A stretch of DNA of 64,000 nucleotides, from positions 15,802,026 through 15,866,025 of the forward strand of contig CM053260.1 of assembly GCA_028583405.1 (NCBI GenBank), read 5' to 3'. Every line of letters begins with the position of its first letter. The first letter of the stretch is position 1. Source of the stretch: Pogonophryne albipinna. Lineage: Eukaryota; Chordata; Actinopteri; Perciformes; Artedidraconidae. The notes under the pieces are model-generated. The model had not been told where the DNA came from, did no database searches, and saw only the letters and a program-made list of their open reading frames with translations. Made by a program: the position numbers and the translations under genes. This document shows, piece by piece, positions 12,572-63,569 of this stretch.

Positions 12572-13400
12572 TTTCACACTTGAGTGCCTGCGCAGTGATC
12601 TGGCGGCTACAGGCGTCACACCAGTCCTGCGTGCAGGGCTTGGAATCGAACCGGTGTCCTTCACCTTTCTCGGTCCTCACTCGAGGGTCCACTCCCCGGG
12701 GGAAGATGGACCAGGCCTCTCTGCGGGGAACCTCGGTGCGGGCCAGCTTGACGACCCCCGTCCTGCCCTGTGTGAGCCGCTCCAGAGAGAGACTGCCGCT
12801 AAGCCCCGGTGCCGGCCCGGGGGGGGAGACGCTCGGCTGTCCGCTGTCTCTGCTCCGACTGTCCCGCCTCCCGTCTGCCGCAACCCGGTGCAAGCCTTTG
12901 TGTCCATTCGTGTCCGCTCCGTTTGCCATGACATTGATGCCCGACCTCTTGAGAGAAGACCCCCTCCGGCTACCTGTGTTACGGTTTGTGTAACAGTCGG
13001 TGTTGCTGTTGCAGTCACTGTTGATGTTCCCGGTTTGACTTCCGTGAAGCCCGGCTGCGGTGCGGCTGTCCATGCTGCCCTCCTCTCTGTCCCGGTCCGA
13101 GCTACGTGGCGCAGCAGGGCCGGTAGGAGCTCCGCATCCCTCCCCGGGCAGCGGTCCTCCTTTCACCGCCGTTGTTCCAGCCGGTCCCGGAGACAGGGGA
13201 TGAGTTCCCGGTTGTCCTTCAGTAGTGGCCGCCCCGCAGTCCCCGCCGCTGCCCGAGCTCCTCCTGAACATCATCTTCTCCCAGGAAGATTTCCTCGGCA
13301 GGGTGATTTTCTTCCTGGCTCCAGCCAGTTTGAAGAGCAGCGGTTCCGAGTCCAGCCTGTGCGGACCCGGGTGCTGCCCCACCACACTCATAGACGCCAT
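12572..13400 (-). CDS. rassf5: Ras association domain family member 5 (Nore1A-type), first coding exon only
   Basis: Rassf5/Nore1 is a Ras/Rap effector that links GTPases to MST kinases and integrin control. This single exon encodes about 276 residues. It begins MASMSVVGQHPGPHRLDSEP, followed by a basic stretch (ARKKITLPRKSSWEK) and a Pro/Ser/Gly-rich region. It ends inside the C1 zinc-binding domain (GHRFDSKPCTQDWCDACSRQ, then ITAQALKCE). The donor is GAAA then GTAAGT at 12571/12572, phase 1, so the next exon should supply the rest of the C1 cysteines. Human NORE1A is split at the same point. The SAM-like SARAH and RA-domain exons were not found on the minus strand between 1 and 12571, so they probably lie outside the window. 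The gene's position beside ikbke supports the call. Confidence 0.85.
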
Positions 13401-13600
13401 TATCCCGTCCCCTGTAATGCTTGTGTGTTGGCTGTTTGGTGTGTGTGTTTTTTTTAGCGTGTTTTCACTCCGTGCCTGGAATGTAAACTCAGCTCAAGCC
13501 CGCGACAGCGTGGAGTAGTGACGCGAGGGACCTGACTGCTTTAAATGCCAAGGGCGCGCTCCCTTTTTGAACGCCGGGGGCGCGCACTAATCCCTGGTTC
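12600..13600 (-). promoter_or_regulatory. rassf5: CpG-rich promoter and first exon of rassf5
   Basis: This kilobase is markedly richer in G+C and in CpG than its flanks, with CCGG, CGCG and GCGC runs through 12640-13600. The rassf5 start codon lies inside at 13398-13400, so the transcription start is probably between 13400 and 13560. No TATA box was recognised. Confidence 0.6.
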
Positions 13601-14640
13601 ACACTGGAGGTTTGATTTACCATTACTAGATGAATTATTAAGCAGTTATTTAATGGATATACTTATCTTAACTTCCTGAAGACTCGTTGTTAATTTAAGC
13701 GTTTAACCACATTGCCACAAGGAATTTACTCATAGCCTAATCATGTTAAAATCGTATGGAGTGACCTGTAGGCTATTAAAGACAGAAAATAGAATGGAAT
13801 AATCAAGAAACCAAAACCACAAATGAAGACTTTGTGGAGTGATACCAGAGACTGAAATAGGAAGTAGGCTATGACATACAACACTTATAATAATGCTGAT
13901 ATAGTTTTAGGGAAAGATATTTAAGAGCATTGTCTTACGACAACTACATTTGAAATTGTAAAGTCAGCTATTGTATGTAATCAATTATTTATTTATTTGT
14001 GGAGGTGAATAGAGGGCTCATACAACTACTTAATTAATTTGATGTGTAAGACTTATTTTTAGGTGGGCCTACAGCTTGTCTTTAGTATTGCCTTGATGTT
14101 GAGAAGTCAGGTGATAAAAACACAAAGTAAGACTTGTTTGTGTAGGCTAGTAGCAGGAAAGTTATCAAAGTTTCCACTTTGATAACTTGATCAAAGTTTC
14201 CACTTTGATAACTGCCAAGAGCACGTCATTTGAGCCGCATAAAACCACAAAAGCTGCATGAGTCCCCTTAACTCAAACTAGAAAGCCCCTGGCCCGAGGA
14301 CACCCACATCCCTCTCACGCAGACCGAGCGGAGAACTTTCAATTTCATTATTGTACTTTGCAGTGTCACGACAGCTCACTTATTTTCTGTTTTGTTAGAG
14401 ACCTTATATTTTCCGGTTTAGCTAATCACATCAAATGTATTGTGAAAGTAAGTTGACTGTGAACTGTATATGAGACTGTTATCACAGTCATTTGGGACCT
14501 TATTTAATTGTTTACGTTGCCACTGTAAGCTCACAAGAGGGAACTTGAAAATATTTTACTTTCACTTTTCAGCCTGCATTACTTCATCAAGTGAGATAAC
14601 ATTCTTTCTACATACAGAATACAAAAAACAAACATGAGTT
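13600..14640. other. Intergenic spacer between rassf5 and ikbke
   Basis: About 1 kb between the rassf5 promoter region and the ikbke poly(A) signal. Apart from the TCF/LEF-type array at 14161-14212 it holds no gene or repeat that I recognise. Confidence 0.5.
14161..14212. promoter_or_regulatory. Four alternating TCF/LEF-type motifs at 13-bp spacing
   Basis: ATCAAAG occurs at 14164 and 14190 and its reverse complement CTTTGAT at 14177 and 14203. The starts are exactly 13 bp apart and alternate in orientation, within a 26-bp tandem duplication of a 10-bp-arm palindrome. WWCAAAG is the established TCF/LEF core. The array lies about 760 bp upstream of the rassf5 ATG and about 450 bp beyond the ikbke poly(A) signal. 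Regulatory function is inferred only. Confidence 0.5.
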
Positions 14641-14658
14641 TTAAAAGTACAGTAAAAG

Positions 14659-14664
14659 TTTATT
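14659..14664 (-). terminator. ikbke: Candidate ikbke poly(A) signal AATAAA
   Basis: TTTATT on the plus strand reads AATAAA on the minus strand. It is the first such hexamer noticed downstream of the ikbke stop codon. It lies well before the rassf5 promoter region. Confidence 0.45.
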
Positions 14665-15226
14665 TTCTCGATTTGTGTACCTGTGACCCATTTATAAACA
14701 AATAACAAACCCTGGGACTTCCCCACCGTGTTGCCCACGCTGCTTATGTGATTTCATACACTTAATATGCTGTACTATCACTGGACTTTGTATACTTCTG
14801 TTAAAAAGGACACAATGTGGTGAGTGTAGTTTCCCAGGTTTTGTTTCTTCTCTTTTGCAGTGAAACCTACGATAACATATAAAATAATAACTTATGATAC
14901 AAGAAACATCCACAGAAAGAGAGACAAATGTCACATAAAAAAAACAGTGCTGAGTGCTTGGAGAAGCTGGCCTTCAAGGGTGTAATTATAGGTCACATGA
15001 AACAATTTGAATGATCAACCATTAGGAAGAAGACAGAAAACGTCTCAAGCCTTCTAAGTACAGAGACAGAGAGATATAGTGTCAATTTGGGTGTATTAAC
15101 ACAAAGATGAAACATGGCTTTAGAAAAATACTAAGCTACCTTTGCTTTATCCTGATGGCCCATCGCTGTGGTAGAGTATTAGAAATACAATAACACTAAA
15201 GGCATGAATGAGGTTTGTATTGAGCT

Positions 15227-15473
<247 letters not shown>

Positions 15474-15648
15474 AACCCATCAGTGGCATTTCCTCCTCAT
15501 CCATTCTGTGCATCTTATCTCTAAATTGAGATTCACATTTTATCGATTGTCTTCGCCTGCTTCCTCTCCATACAGAATGACCTTGAAAAGAAGATTCAAT
15601 GCATCGTCCATAACTTTTGATGAGTGGGTGTTTAAATGCAGTGCTTGC

Positions 15649-15652
<4 letters not shown>

Positions 15653-15692
<40 letters not shown>
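15653..15692. repeat. (GT)20
   Basis: Begins 22 nt after the ikbke stop codon and reads (CA)20 in the mRNA, so it is complementary to the array at 15228-15469. Confidence 0.97.
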
Positions 15693-15695
<3 letters not shown>

Positions 15696-15714
15696 TTAAG
15701 ATGAGGCACTTTTG

Positions 15715-23447
<7,733 letters not shown>

Positions 23448-24217
23448 GCTGGGGGTATGAGACAGAGACAGTGTCTTTTAAATATTAACAGAGACAAGAC
23501 CTGATTGTCTTTGCATTCTTAGGGAGATAAAACCCTTAACATGTGTTATTAATATACAGAACTAAGTATACACATACTATCTGTTAATAAGCTAAGTGGG
23601 TAAGCATAACAATACATTGTCAAATAAATCCATATTCCTCACCAAATATAAATATTAACAGGTAACCAGTGGTGGAGGAAGTATTCAGGTAACACCACAC
23701 TTTACAAATGCTATGCTATCTAAAAGTCAAGCATTTCAAATCTAATTTAACAGAGACAAGCCTTCATTGTATACGAAATGTTAAAAGTTAATCAGTGGGG
23801 GAGGAAGTATTCAGTAATACCATACTTCAAGCATTTAAAGACTAACTTAGCATGAATTAGCATCAGAATACACTCAAAGTTTAGTAGCCTACTGAATAAT
23901 GCAGAAGTTTATATATTGTTTATAAATACTGAACTATAGTTCAAGTACCTGAAAGTTGTAGTAAAGTACTTTGATACATGTATGTACATTTCACAGCTGC
24001 AGTTTACTTCATTTAGTTATTATGCTACACATTATGTTCTGATGACTTTTGTTAGCTAATTTAACAGACAGCCAGCCTACGTTGGTTGTCTGTGTATTTA
24101 ACAACAATTCAGTAATAACTAAATTATTTGGGAATTACGTATGCTGGTAAGAATTAAGCAGTTCAGTAAACTATTGTGCAAGTTAATTTATAAAAGTTAG
24201 CGGCATTGTTAGCTTAC

Positions 24218-24310
24218 CTGGACAGCTGCAGTTGGCTGTACTTTAATCCGACCTGAAATCGGTGAAAACTGAGTCGCTGATTTCATCTACCAGCAAACCC
24301 TTTCCGTGAA
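24218..24310 (-). other. ikbke: ikbke 5' untranslated exon (5' limit not determined)
   Basis: The minus strand shows a donor, CTGTCCAG then GTAAGC, at 24217/24218. The next acceptor on the coding side is CCCCCAG at 23449-23451, one base before the ikbke start codon. The two fit as a 5' UTR exon joined to the first coding exon across about 770 bp. The transcription start cannot be read, so the outer end is a guess. An ATG at 24284-24286 lies inside this exon. Confidence 0.6.
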
Positions 24311-24842
24311 ATGTAGTGTCAAAATAATTGTCAGTCTTGTAAATATCAGCTCAAACTGGTTCGTGAATGTACGGTAAATTCAATTTGCTTGCCAAACGAA
24401 ACACGCCTTCTTGTGAAACTTCTTCCGTACTGTGACACAGCTGCTGTATCCACCGTACAGTGCAGGTACAGTTTAGACCAGCTGCACGAGAGTTTCCTGT
24501 TGTTTCCTTCTTACGTGGATCCAAATATTTCATGAGATCCTTCAAAGTCTGGCAGCCTTTGTGACTGATTTAGGAAGTGTAGACTTCACACCGGATGTCT
24601 ATTCATAAATGGTGGCGGATATAAATTGCAGACTTGACCGTTTCGCTGACTTTCCGTCTGTGACAGTCAATGCGAGATTATATTGAGTAAAATGTTTTTA
24701 AAAACACTCTATGGGACATTACTAGGCGTATACAAAGTTGTTTCCTCAACTTGTGACTGTTTTTTCCCTTAGATACATGTTGTACACATTCATGTTAAAG
24801 GGAAACATCGGAATTTCCACGGTGCTATTTCCAATTATCAGC

Positions 24843-25175
24843 AGAAGTGGGAAGTAGCCTACATTTACTCAAGTACTGTGCTTAAGTACAATTTTGAGAT
24901 ACTTACTTTACTTGAGTATTTCCATTTAAGTTATTGTAATTCTACTCTATTACAATTCAGAGGTAAATCATGTATCTTTACTCCACTACATTTATTTAAT
25001 ACCTTCAATTACTTTACAGATTGGGATTAATGATGTGAAATATAATCAACACTTAAATAAGATTTAAATTACACCTGGAGTACATTCTCAAAATACCCTG
25101 CAGTATACAAAGTCATTAAAACTAGCTGCACATTTATCAGCTTTGATAAACAGATTAAGGAAACTTAAGACATTA
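24843..25175 (+). repeat. Interspersed repeat rich in 'actcaagtac' (copy 1)
   Basis: Contains ATTTACTCAAGTACTGTGC, CAATTTTGAGATACTTAC and CTCCACTACATTTATTTAA, which recur in order at 31180-31450. It is a common teleost repeat whose ends are built of ACTCAAGTAC-like words. Its class was not determined. Confidence 0.6.
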
Positions 25176-25579
25176 CTATTGTTAATTAGTTAGTACAATA
25201 ACAATGTAGATGAATGTTATTTGGTTTGGTGTATGACCAACCTTTTCCATGTTCACTGTGTTGTCAGGTACTGCAGTACTGTCAGGAGCGCCGTAAGGGG
25301 GTACAAAGTTAGGACGATTCTAAGGGCCCGTGACTGACAGGGGCCCAAACAATTTTAGAACATTAAGAAAAACATGTTTAAGTAACCAATGTGATATCTT
25401 TTCATGGGGCACAAAATCTCTGGCGGTGCCCCTGAGTACTGTACAGTATGTGACTGTTCTGTTAGAGGGGAATTCCACCAAGTTCAGCTACTTTATTAAT
25501 GTTTTTAATGGAAGATTTTCTGAAATGAAACGTGTCATAGGTTTTCTTTATTGTTACAGACATCAAATAATTCAAAGCT

Positions 25580-27986
25580 CTTTATAGCAAGCAATGTTTA
25601 TTAAAAAACAGATCTACTACAAGAACTACACATATAATTATATAAGGCCTATTTGATTAAACTACTATTGCTATTACTGTACAATATTGTACCAAAAAAG
25701 AGTGTACCTCTGTAATGTACAACATTGTATATACAAAGTACATCTGAACACAGGATTCTCCAGTAATACAGAGACAACTATAAATAGATTTGACATTACA
25801 GTCATTTTTTTAGTTCTGCTGTTTTCAAATGGACACAAAAATGCATATTTAACAATATTCAATTCTGACAAATCTTCCTCACACAGTTAGTCCACACGCA
25901 AGCCAAGTTGTTCAAGTGCACCATGATTGATTTAAGATCGAAGAGGGTCCCAGCTCTCTGTAACGGCACAGCCAGGACAAAACAAACCAACCACATGCAT
26001 ATCTGTATGTGTGAGAGTGTGTGTGCTGGTAGGGCAAACACACAGTCACAGTCCCTCCAGTTGTTCTGATGAGGTAAGAGCAACACGAATACACCAGGTA
26101 TTACACGAACAGTAAACAGATATAAAAAATAAACCTTAACAAGTATAATTCATTACCTGGTAGAGGGGAATATGTGGAAGCCTCTGTAAAATGAGCTCAA
26201 TACTGTTTCAAAAACAGGTCTTATGTTTAGCCATTTGTCCAAGTCAGTGTTTACAAAAGTATTCATGTATTCTTTAATTCATCATCAGATCTAATTTGGC
26301 AAAGGGTACATTTTAGCAGATAATATATTTATTTAAAAAAAGATTTAATTCTTGGATTCTGATGTTCTTGTCCTGATTCTTCCAGGCAAGACAACATATT
26401 TTTCTCTAAACACATGTACATAGTGATTACTTTTTAAGGACTAAGGCTGCTTGTACTCCATAATATGGGAGAGGCATTTTCAAACAGATGCCGTTGGGAG
26501 GCATCCATATGTAATGCAAGGGGTGGGGGGTGAGGTGCATACATACTAATACACATCCACGCATGCTCACACAGGCACACACCCAGACAGATACACAGTT
26601 CAACATTTTTTTTTTCATTACAGATTCTGAGCATTAATTAACAACTGGGAACAAAAAGTAATAACAAAACATTTTTGCTTAAGAGCCCATTGGATGAGGT
26701 GGTTGGTTGTGCTTCTATCTCAAAACACACTCAAGAGGATCCTCAGCTCCATGCTTCCAGTTATCATCAAGATTAATTAAAACATACATACACACCATTA
26801 GAATAATATAACCCTTTTTACTGTTAAGTATATAGTTAAAGGAGCAAGCTGTGTTTGTTTGAAGTCGTCCCGTGGCTGGTACTGCAGATATATAAGCTGC
26901 CAGCTCGCCATAGCGGCTGCCCTCTATGGCCCCAGCATGCAAGGAAAACCTGAACGTTTTTTTTAGCTGCCACAAAACACCAACACACACACATTTGGAG
27001 GGAATGTGTGTGTATGTGTACAGTCCAGCATTATCTATAAAAATGCTGTGTTTCAGTGGTCCCCTACACACATAATAGAGCTGCAGGAGAGAAGCAGCGT
27101 AATGCCTCAAACTACCAGCTTTTATCATCTGTATTGCTATATGTGTATTCAGAATTACTAGTGGCCATGTTAGGCTTTGGAGAACACTGCTCCTGTTGTG
27201 ACGAGTACTGAACAGTAATAAAAAAAGAAAAAAAAGAAATCACCAACATATCAAACACTTGAGGAAGAGATCAAATAAAGCCCTGGATCACATGACTTAC
27301 ACTGATATTTGGCCCAGTTTTCTTTCCTTTCATCATCTCAAAAGACCACCTTCATCTCCAGTCTTCCACTCCTGAAGCAGCAGGTCAGTGCGTTTGATTT
27401 CTACACAGAGCGAGAGCTTAGCATTTCACAGTCCATTCTCGGGAATCAAACGTTCCCTTCCAGTCCGCTAGTCATGGGTCAATAAAATGAAAAGAAAAAA
27501 ATGTCTACTATACAAAAATCAAACAGTGCTTTTTGTTCCTCACTTGATCTGTGTGTAAAGGCAAGTAACATTCCTGCACGCCCACTCAAACACAATTTTC
27601 AAACATCACAAACTAGTGTATGTAATCTGTAGGTGTCCGTCCTGAGTCCCGTTCCCTTGTGAATAATGTTTTAAATCCAGTGATGCCTGGGATCTCTGCG
27701 ATGGCAAAAGAAACAGAAGTGCCTTTTTTTCTCTCTCGTATTAACACCCTCTGATAGTTGAACTGCAATAAGCAGAGCTGCCAGGAAAGGGCTGAAAAAA
27801 CTCTTGACCAAAGGGAACAAGGCGTCTTAGAAACTCGCCTGGACACCAGGAAGTGAATGCTACACATGAGTAGTGGGTTAGGTCTTGTGTCAATCAAATG
27901 AAGTGCTTTCTGCATCTGCTTGTAGAAGAGCTGTAAGAAATCTAAGAGTTTGTGAGAATCATTATCGTGGGTCAGATTGGGAAGTC
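25580..27986 (-). other. srgap2: srgap2 probable 3' UTR
   Basis: About 2.4 kb of mostly unique AT-rich sequence follows the stop codon. Candidate poly(A) signals on the minus strand are at 25597-25602 and 25492-25497. No convincing coding exon was seen in it. The extent is inferred from these signals and from the long 3' UTR usual for the family. Confidence 0.5.
25597..25602 (-). terminator. srgap2: Candidate srgap2 poly(A) signal AATAAA
   Basis: TTTATT on the plus strand reads AATAAA on the minus strand, with A/T-rich flanks, about 2.4 kb after the srgap2 stop. A second hexamer at 25492-25497 is an alternative. Confidence 0.4.
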
Positions 27987-57931
<29,945 letters not shown>

Positions 57932-58726
57932 TCTGTCTTCGATGCAGTATACACACTAATTCAAACACACACACCCATAGACAGGCAGACAGTCAGCCGT
58001 CCATCCGCCCGGCTGACAGTGACTGTTGATGCTGCCTTTGTGTTTAACAGCTGAGAGAGCAGTTTCACATTACCACAAAGAGAAGTGGGATATCTAAATG
58101 TGTCTGTGACCACCCCGCTCCTCCCCCTGTCTCCCCACTTCTCCCTCCCTCTCTCTCATAAACACAGACCTAAACATTGTGCCACTAGCCAGCGGCTGTG
58201 TCCACTCACTCATTCTTTTCTGATTAAAAGGCCACAACAGAGGAGTTTTGTGGCCTTATGGCACTACAAAAACGCTCGTAGACGTAACAAATAAATACAC
58301 AGTCTGTGCTAATGACCTGGTGTGGATATTTGCTTTAACAACACGTGTTACTGTCTCGTGGTCTGTGTGTGTTTGTATGTAATTTCCTCATTGCACAGCG
58401 CTGTCAATAATGGGAATTGAAAACCTTCAGAATGGGGCCTTGTAATTAACCCAGCACAAAAAAACACACCACGAGAACAAACGTATAAAATTAAAACAAG
58501 TGCACAAGAGAAAGAAACCATGAGTTTATCAATGGGGGTTCAGCTTGAGGGGTTACAGGAGAAATGGAGAAGAAATATGACTTAAGCGACCCCAATGTTT
58601 AATAGTAAAATGATGAAAACACGGAGGCCATGCACTGTGCCCTGAAGCCCCTCTAAGGCCCCGAAGATTCACGTTAGCATGGAGAGTGGTTCTGGCCGCA
58701 CGCTCCATTTATAAAATATATGGCTC

Positions 58727-59991
58727 CAGTGTGAGAAAAAGTTTTTAGAGAGTACTTGTCCATGGACAAGTGAGTTTGGCAATTTACTTGTCCGAATACA
58801 TGTTTCACTTGTCCAGAATGGACAAAAATTGGGGCCACTGGAATCTTCTTCTGCGTCATCGTATTTTACATTTTCCCACGGTTTTTACGACACCGCTAAC
58901 GTAAGTGAGCGGTAAGATTTTACTGCATCACACATAGGGTTGGGTATCGTTTGGATTTTAACGATTCCGGTTCTGCTTTTCGATTCCGGTTATTTTCGGT
59001 TCCGGTTCTTTGAGAGGGTAAAAATAAGTCCCATGACAAACTGGGAAAAAAATATATTTATGAAAACATTAAGTCAAATCTGTATTCCTATTTACAAATC
59101 ACTTCATACTGTTTAATTTCTTACAGTTATTGAATACAATTGTATAAAAATAATCTCTGCATTGTTTAGTTAGTTCTAAGTGGTGCAGTTTGAGAATGTA
59201 CAATTGGCCCAGTCTCCTCTGATGTTACACTGCAACCTGCCTGTGAGACAGAGTTCAACCACACATGTCCAACACATAGGCCTAATAATAATAATAATAC
59301 ATTATATATAGCCTATAGGCCTAGCGCTTTTCTACAACTCAAAGACGCTTGCACGCTTACACATATGCAATACACATGCTGCCCAGCTGCTCACTGTTTG
59401 TAAAAGTAAATAAATAGTATTTTCATTTCAATAATGTACTTTCTATACCCTGCTTCATAAACAATACTGACATCCCTGTGCTCCTCCGAGTCTGGGGGTC
59501 CGGGGATGTGAGGACAGCGCGAGGACACAGACAGGGAGGCTGCTTTACTTCATAAAGGAAATGGCGGTCAATATTAACAACATAGGAGCTAAAACGCTGA
59601 CTTTGCTCACGACTGACTGACTGACTGAGATGCAGCTATCAGCTGATACGGAGCATAGAGAGAGAGAGCTGCGGTCCACGGGGCTCGGCCTCCGCCCCCT
59701 GTCCTCACAACTCTTATTAATCCCGGTCTAACTGTACAGAAAGCGGCGAGATGCATTTCCTTAGGAATCGACAAGCAGAACCAAAACTAACATTTCTAAA
59801 CGAACAATGGCGGACACGTACAATTTGCGAATGAGTTCTGCCTTTTGTAAACTGAATTTATCAATAATTTGTCAATAAATCAGGGCGAAAAACGTCACTT
59901 GTCCACCGGACAAGTCAATTGAAAGATCTACTTGTCCGATATTGTAAATAACACGTCCCGGACGGTGGGACGTGTACTTTTTCGCACACTG
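58727..59991. mobile_element. Inverted-repeat transposon with nested repeat
   Basis: CAGTGTGAGAAAAAGT at the left mirrors ACTTTTTCGCACACTG at the right with one mismatch. The words ACTTGTCC/GGACAAGT recur near both ends. Inside, a sequence starting near 58936 (GGGTTGGGTATCGTTTGG) looks like the end of another element. The flanks share only GGCTC, so the target duplication is uncertain. Confidence 0.6.
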
Positions 59992-61547
59992 GGCTCACCC
60001 TGAGCTCCCCACACCATAACTTGTTGATACTGGCTGTTCAACTGAATTTCCCTGAGGGATCTTAAAAAGGAATCGTTATCCATCTAGATGCTGTTATCGT
60101 CAAACAAGAGAGGAGTGTTTGCTGTACCAAGCTCCCCGTCTCTCAGCTAAGAGGGGAGAGATGCCGTCAGAATAAGATCGATGCGGGTCTTTTGGCCTTA
60201 TCCCTCCTTTAAGGGTCTTCATCCCCTGATCCAGCAAGAAGTGGGATGTGAACTGGAATGAGAAGCCTCCCCCCCTCTAGACAGCCCAGTCACATTTTCC
60301 AGGCAGATGAGAGCAGGTCTTGTAACCATCTCTGGGATTCTACTTTACTGATGCTTTCCTTTCTATTTTTTTCATTCCTTCCTCCTCCTCCTCCTCCACT
60401 GTCTGTAGCGCTGAGGGCTGTCTGGCTCTGTCTGAGCATTGTCCGTTAACTTTGTTCACCAGTCCCCCCAACATCACAGTCAAAACTCTGCAAAAAGGAG
60501 ACAGGGCTGAACCTTTGAAGCACCTCTTCCTCTCTGTAGGACTTTCATTTCCTTGTACAACCTGTGTTAATGCTCTAAAATCACAGTACACCAACATTCC
60601 CATGGTTACTCCATTCTGGGTGGCAAACCATACTAGTCAACATCTGCAGTGTAAAGAAAGTGATCAAGCTGGGAAAGCTTTAAAATAAGACCTGGATTCG
60701 CCGCCCATTGCATATTTGCTTAGTGTAATGTTACTTCCCCGCTGGCGAGACATATATATATATAACAATGTATGGCCATATTCAACAACTCGTATCGTAT
60801 GTTATATGGATCTCTATTGATGCTCATGGCCTTTTTTCAAGGTCTTTCATTTTTTCCACCTGTTGGTAGGTTTTGGCCCTCAGTGTAGGTGCGGCATCAT
60901 GTCATTTAGTGTGTGAATGTACACCCTCCATACGCTATGAGGTGAGATTGAAATGGCAGAAATCTCTCTAAAACAATTCCTCCAAAATCTGCCTCTCCTC
61001 ATCATCCATTATTGATCCGTTTGTTTTCTCTGACCCAGAAAAAGGCAGATGAAATGGGATAGAGATGATTGATGGAGACAGTGTAACCACACTACGATGA
61101 CATTACCCTCGCTCTCAACGCCTGCTGTTAATTATGTTGTGTGCAGACATGTTGCTGCATACAAATGTGTGGATAGATCCCCAGAAGTGAACACAACTAT
61201 AAATGGAAATAAAGATCCTGCCAAAAGGCAAAGCAACCATTCATATTTTGGCAAGCACAATATGAAGTCATGTCTTCCCTGCAACCTTATTTTTGATAGC
61301 TCAAGTTTTGCAGCTGTAGCCTGCTTGGTTGAAGTGATGGCGACCCTGGATGCTGCTTTGATCTTGCCTAGATACATGAGCCCCACATACTGCCGCTAGC
61401 ACTCATTATACCTGACAACACCCTGGGCTATGGGCGGGCACACACACACACACGGCGAGTCCAAGCTGTCACTCTGAGCTGTTTTGATGCCAGCTCTCCA
61501 GCCAGCTCTTGAAAGCCCCACCCCAGATCTGTCCTCCTCCATTACAG

Positions 61548-61827
<280 letters not shown>

Positions 61828-62702
61828 GCAGATTAACAAGCAGACGTGATGAGTGTTCGAGACAAGGCTTGAAATGAATGGGGAGGAAGGGCGCTTGAGG
61901 TACAAACAGAGGAACGACAAACAGACATTTTAGGATCATTTTGTAATGCTTAGTTCACACGATTTAAGCCATGATTTTCCACTCAATTTTTTCAGATCCT
62001 AACCATGATACCTCGCTGAATACGACAACCTGATGAATGACACTAATGGCAAACAAATTAAATGTGTCTTGTTCCCAGGTTAGAGCATTACTTCGGTGTG
62101 TCCAGTGCTGTTATAATGGACACACTAATATCAAAACCAGTGATATGAGGCTCAAGTTGAATAAAAGGGAATAATGATTTAAACACTATCTGCCAGCACT
62201 AGTTTGCCAACAACCTGTGCTAGGTAATCAGTGAACACAGCTGTAAAAACCACACACATTCAAATCTTAACTAGTTCCAACCAAGGAGACATAGCTACCG
62301 GCGAGGTAGAGTATCACCCATTCTGATTGTGTTTGTGTGCGTGCGTGTAACTGCATTTATGCAGTAAGGCCTGGTCTTTGTTGCTCCGGGGGCTGATACT
62401 GCAGTACAGAGCGATGGGGGAGCAGGAGGGGTGGTGGTAATGGTTTAGAGTTGTACCACTGTGAGCTCATACTATTGTTCTCAGAAGAATGAAAGGAGCA
62501 GAAAGAAAAGGAGAAAGAACAGAAAGCTGTGTAGTGGGTGAGTAAAGGGAGGGGGGACACTGCGTCACTGTGAATAATATGTCCATTCATCCCTGTACAC
62601 ACAGGAAGAGAGGACAGGGAGACAGGAAGTCAGTAGGACCAGTTCATTGCCAGTAGGGAGCACACAGGAGGGGAGGGTCGTATTAAAACAACTACAGGAA
62701 GC

Positions 62703-62740
62703 GTGTGTGTGTGTGTGTGTGTATGTGTGTGTGTGTGTGT
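62703..62740. repeat. Imperfect (TG)n, about 38 bp
   Basis: One TATG interruption. Confidence 0.9.
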
Positions 62741-62904
62741 AGCAGGATGGGGGGTTGGACTGAGGTGTGTGTGTCTGTTTCTTCAAATGAAAGGACCTGA
62801 AGAAAAACAGGCAGCTGCGGAGTCCACCAATGTAAACCTCCGAACCTGAAACCAGGCAGGAAAAGAGGGGAGAGAGACTGAGCCAGCAAAGCTGGGCCAG
62901 AGGT

Positions 62905-62940
62905 TTGTGTGTGTGTGTGTGTGTGTGGGTGTGTGTGTGT
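62905..62940. repeat. Imperfect (TG)n, about 36 bp
   Basis: One GGG interruption. Confidence 0.9.
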
Positions 62941-63238
62941 CAGAATCGATAGCGGGGCTATGGGACGTGATTTTCATGCAGTTGAAATTAGAAGGTAGTC
63001 TGAAGCCTCACGTTGCAGGTAGTATTTCCTAATAAGATTCAGCAGGGAGGAATCTATTAGTTCCAGACATGCCTGCCTAATACTGCTGCACTGTATATAT
63101 ACACACACACACACACTAGTGAGCAGGGGAGTAGACGAAAATATAGAATTACAGTATAGTAAGTGTTGGAGGGAAAACTATTGCAGGAATGGAAAGATTC
63201 CAGCCAATGTCTTTTCCTTGGGTCTGGACTTTCCTCTG

Positions 63239-63569
<331 letters not shown>

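Noticed and set aside
12553..13457. Long plus-strand open frames of 146 and 267 residues
   Set aside because: Antisense shadows of the GC-rich rassf5 first exon.
24380..24560. Possible interferon-response element upstream of ikbke (two GGAAAC words)
   Set aside because: The two words are five bases apart rather than the two needed for a standard ISRE.
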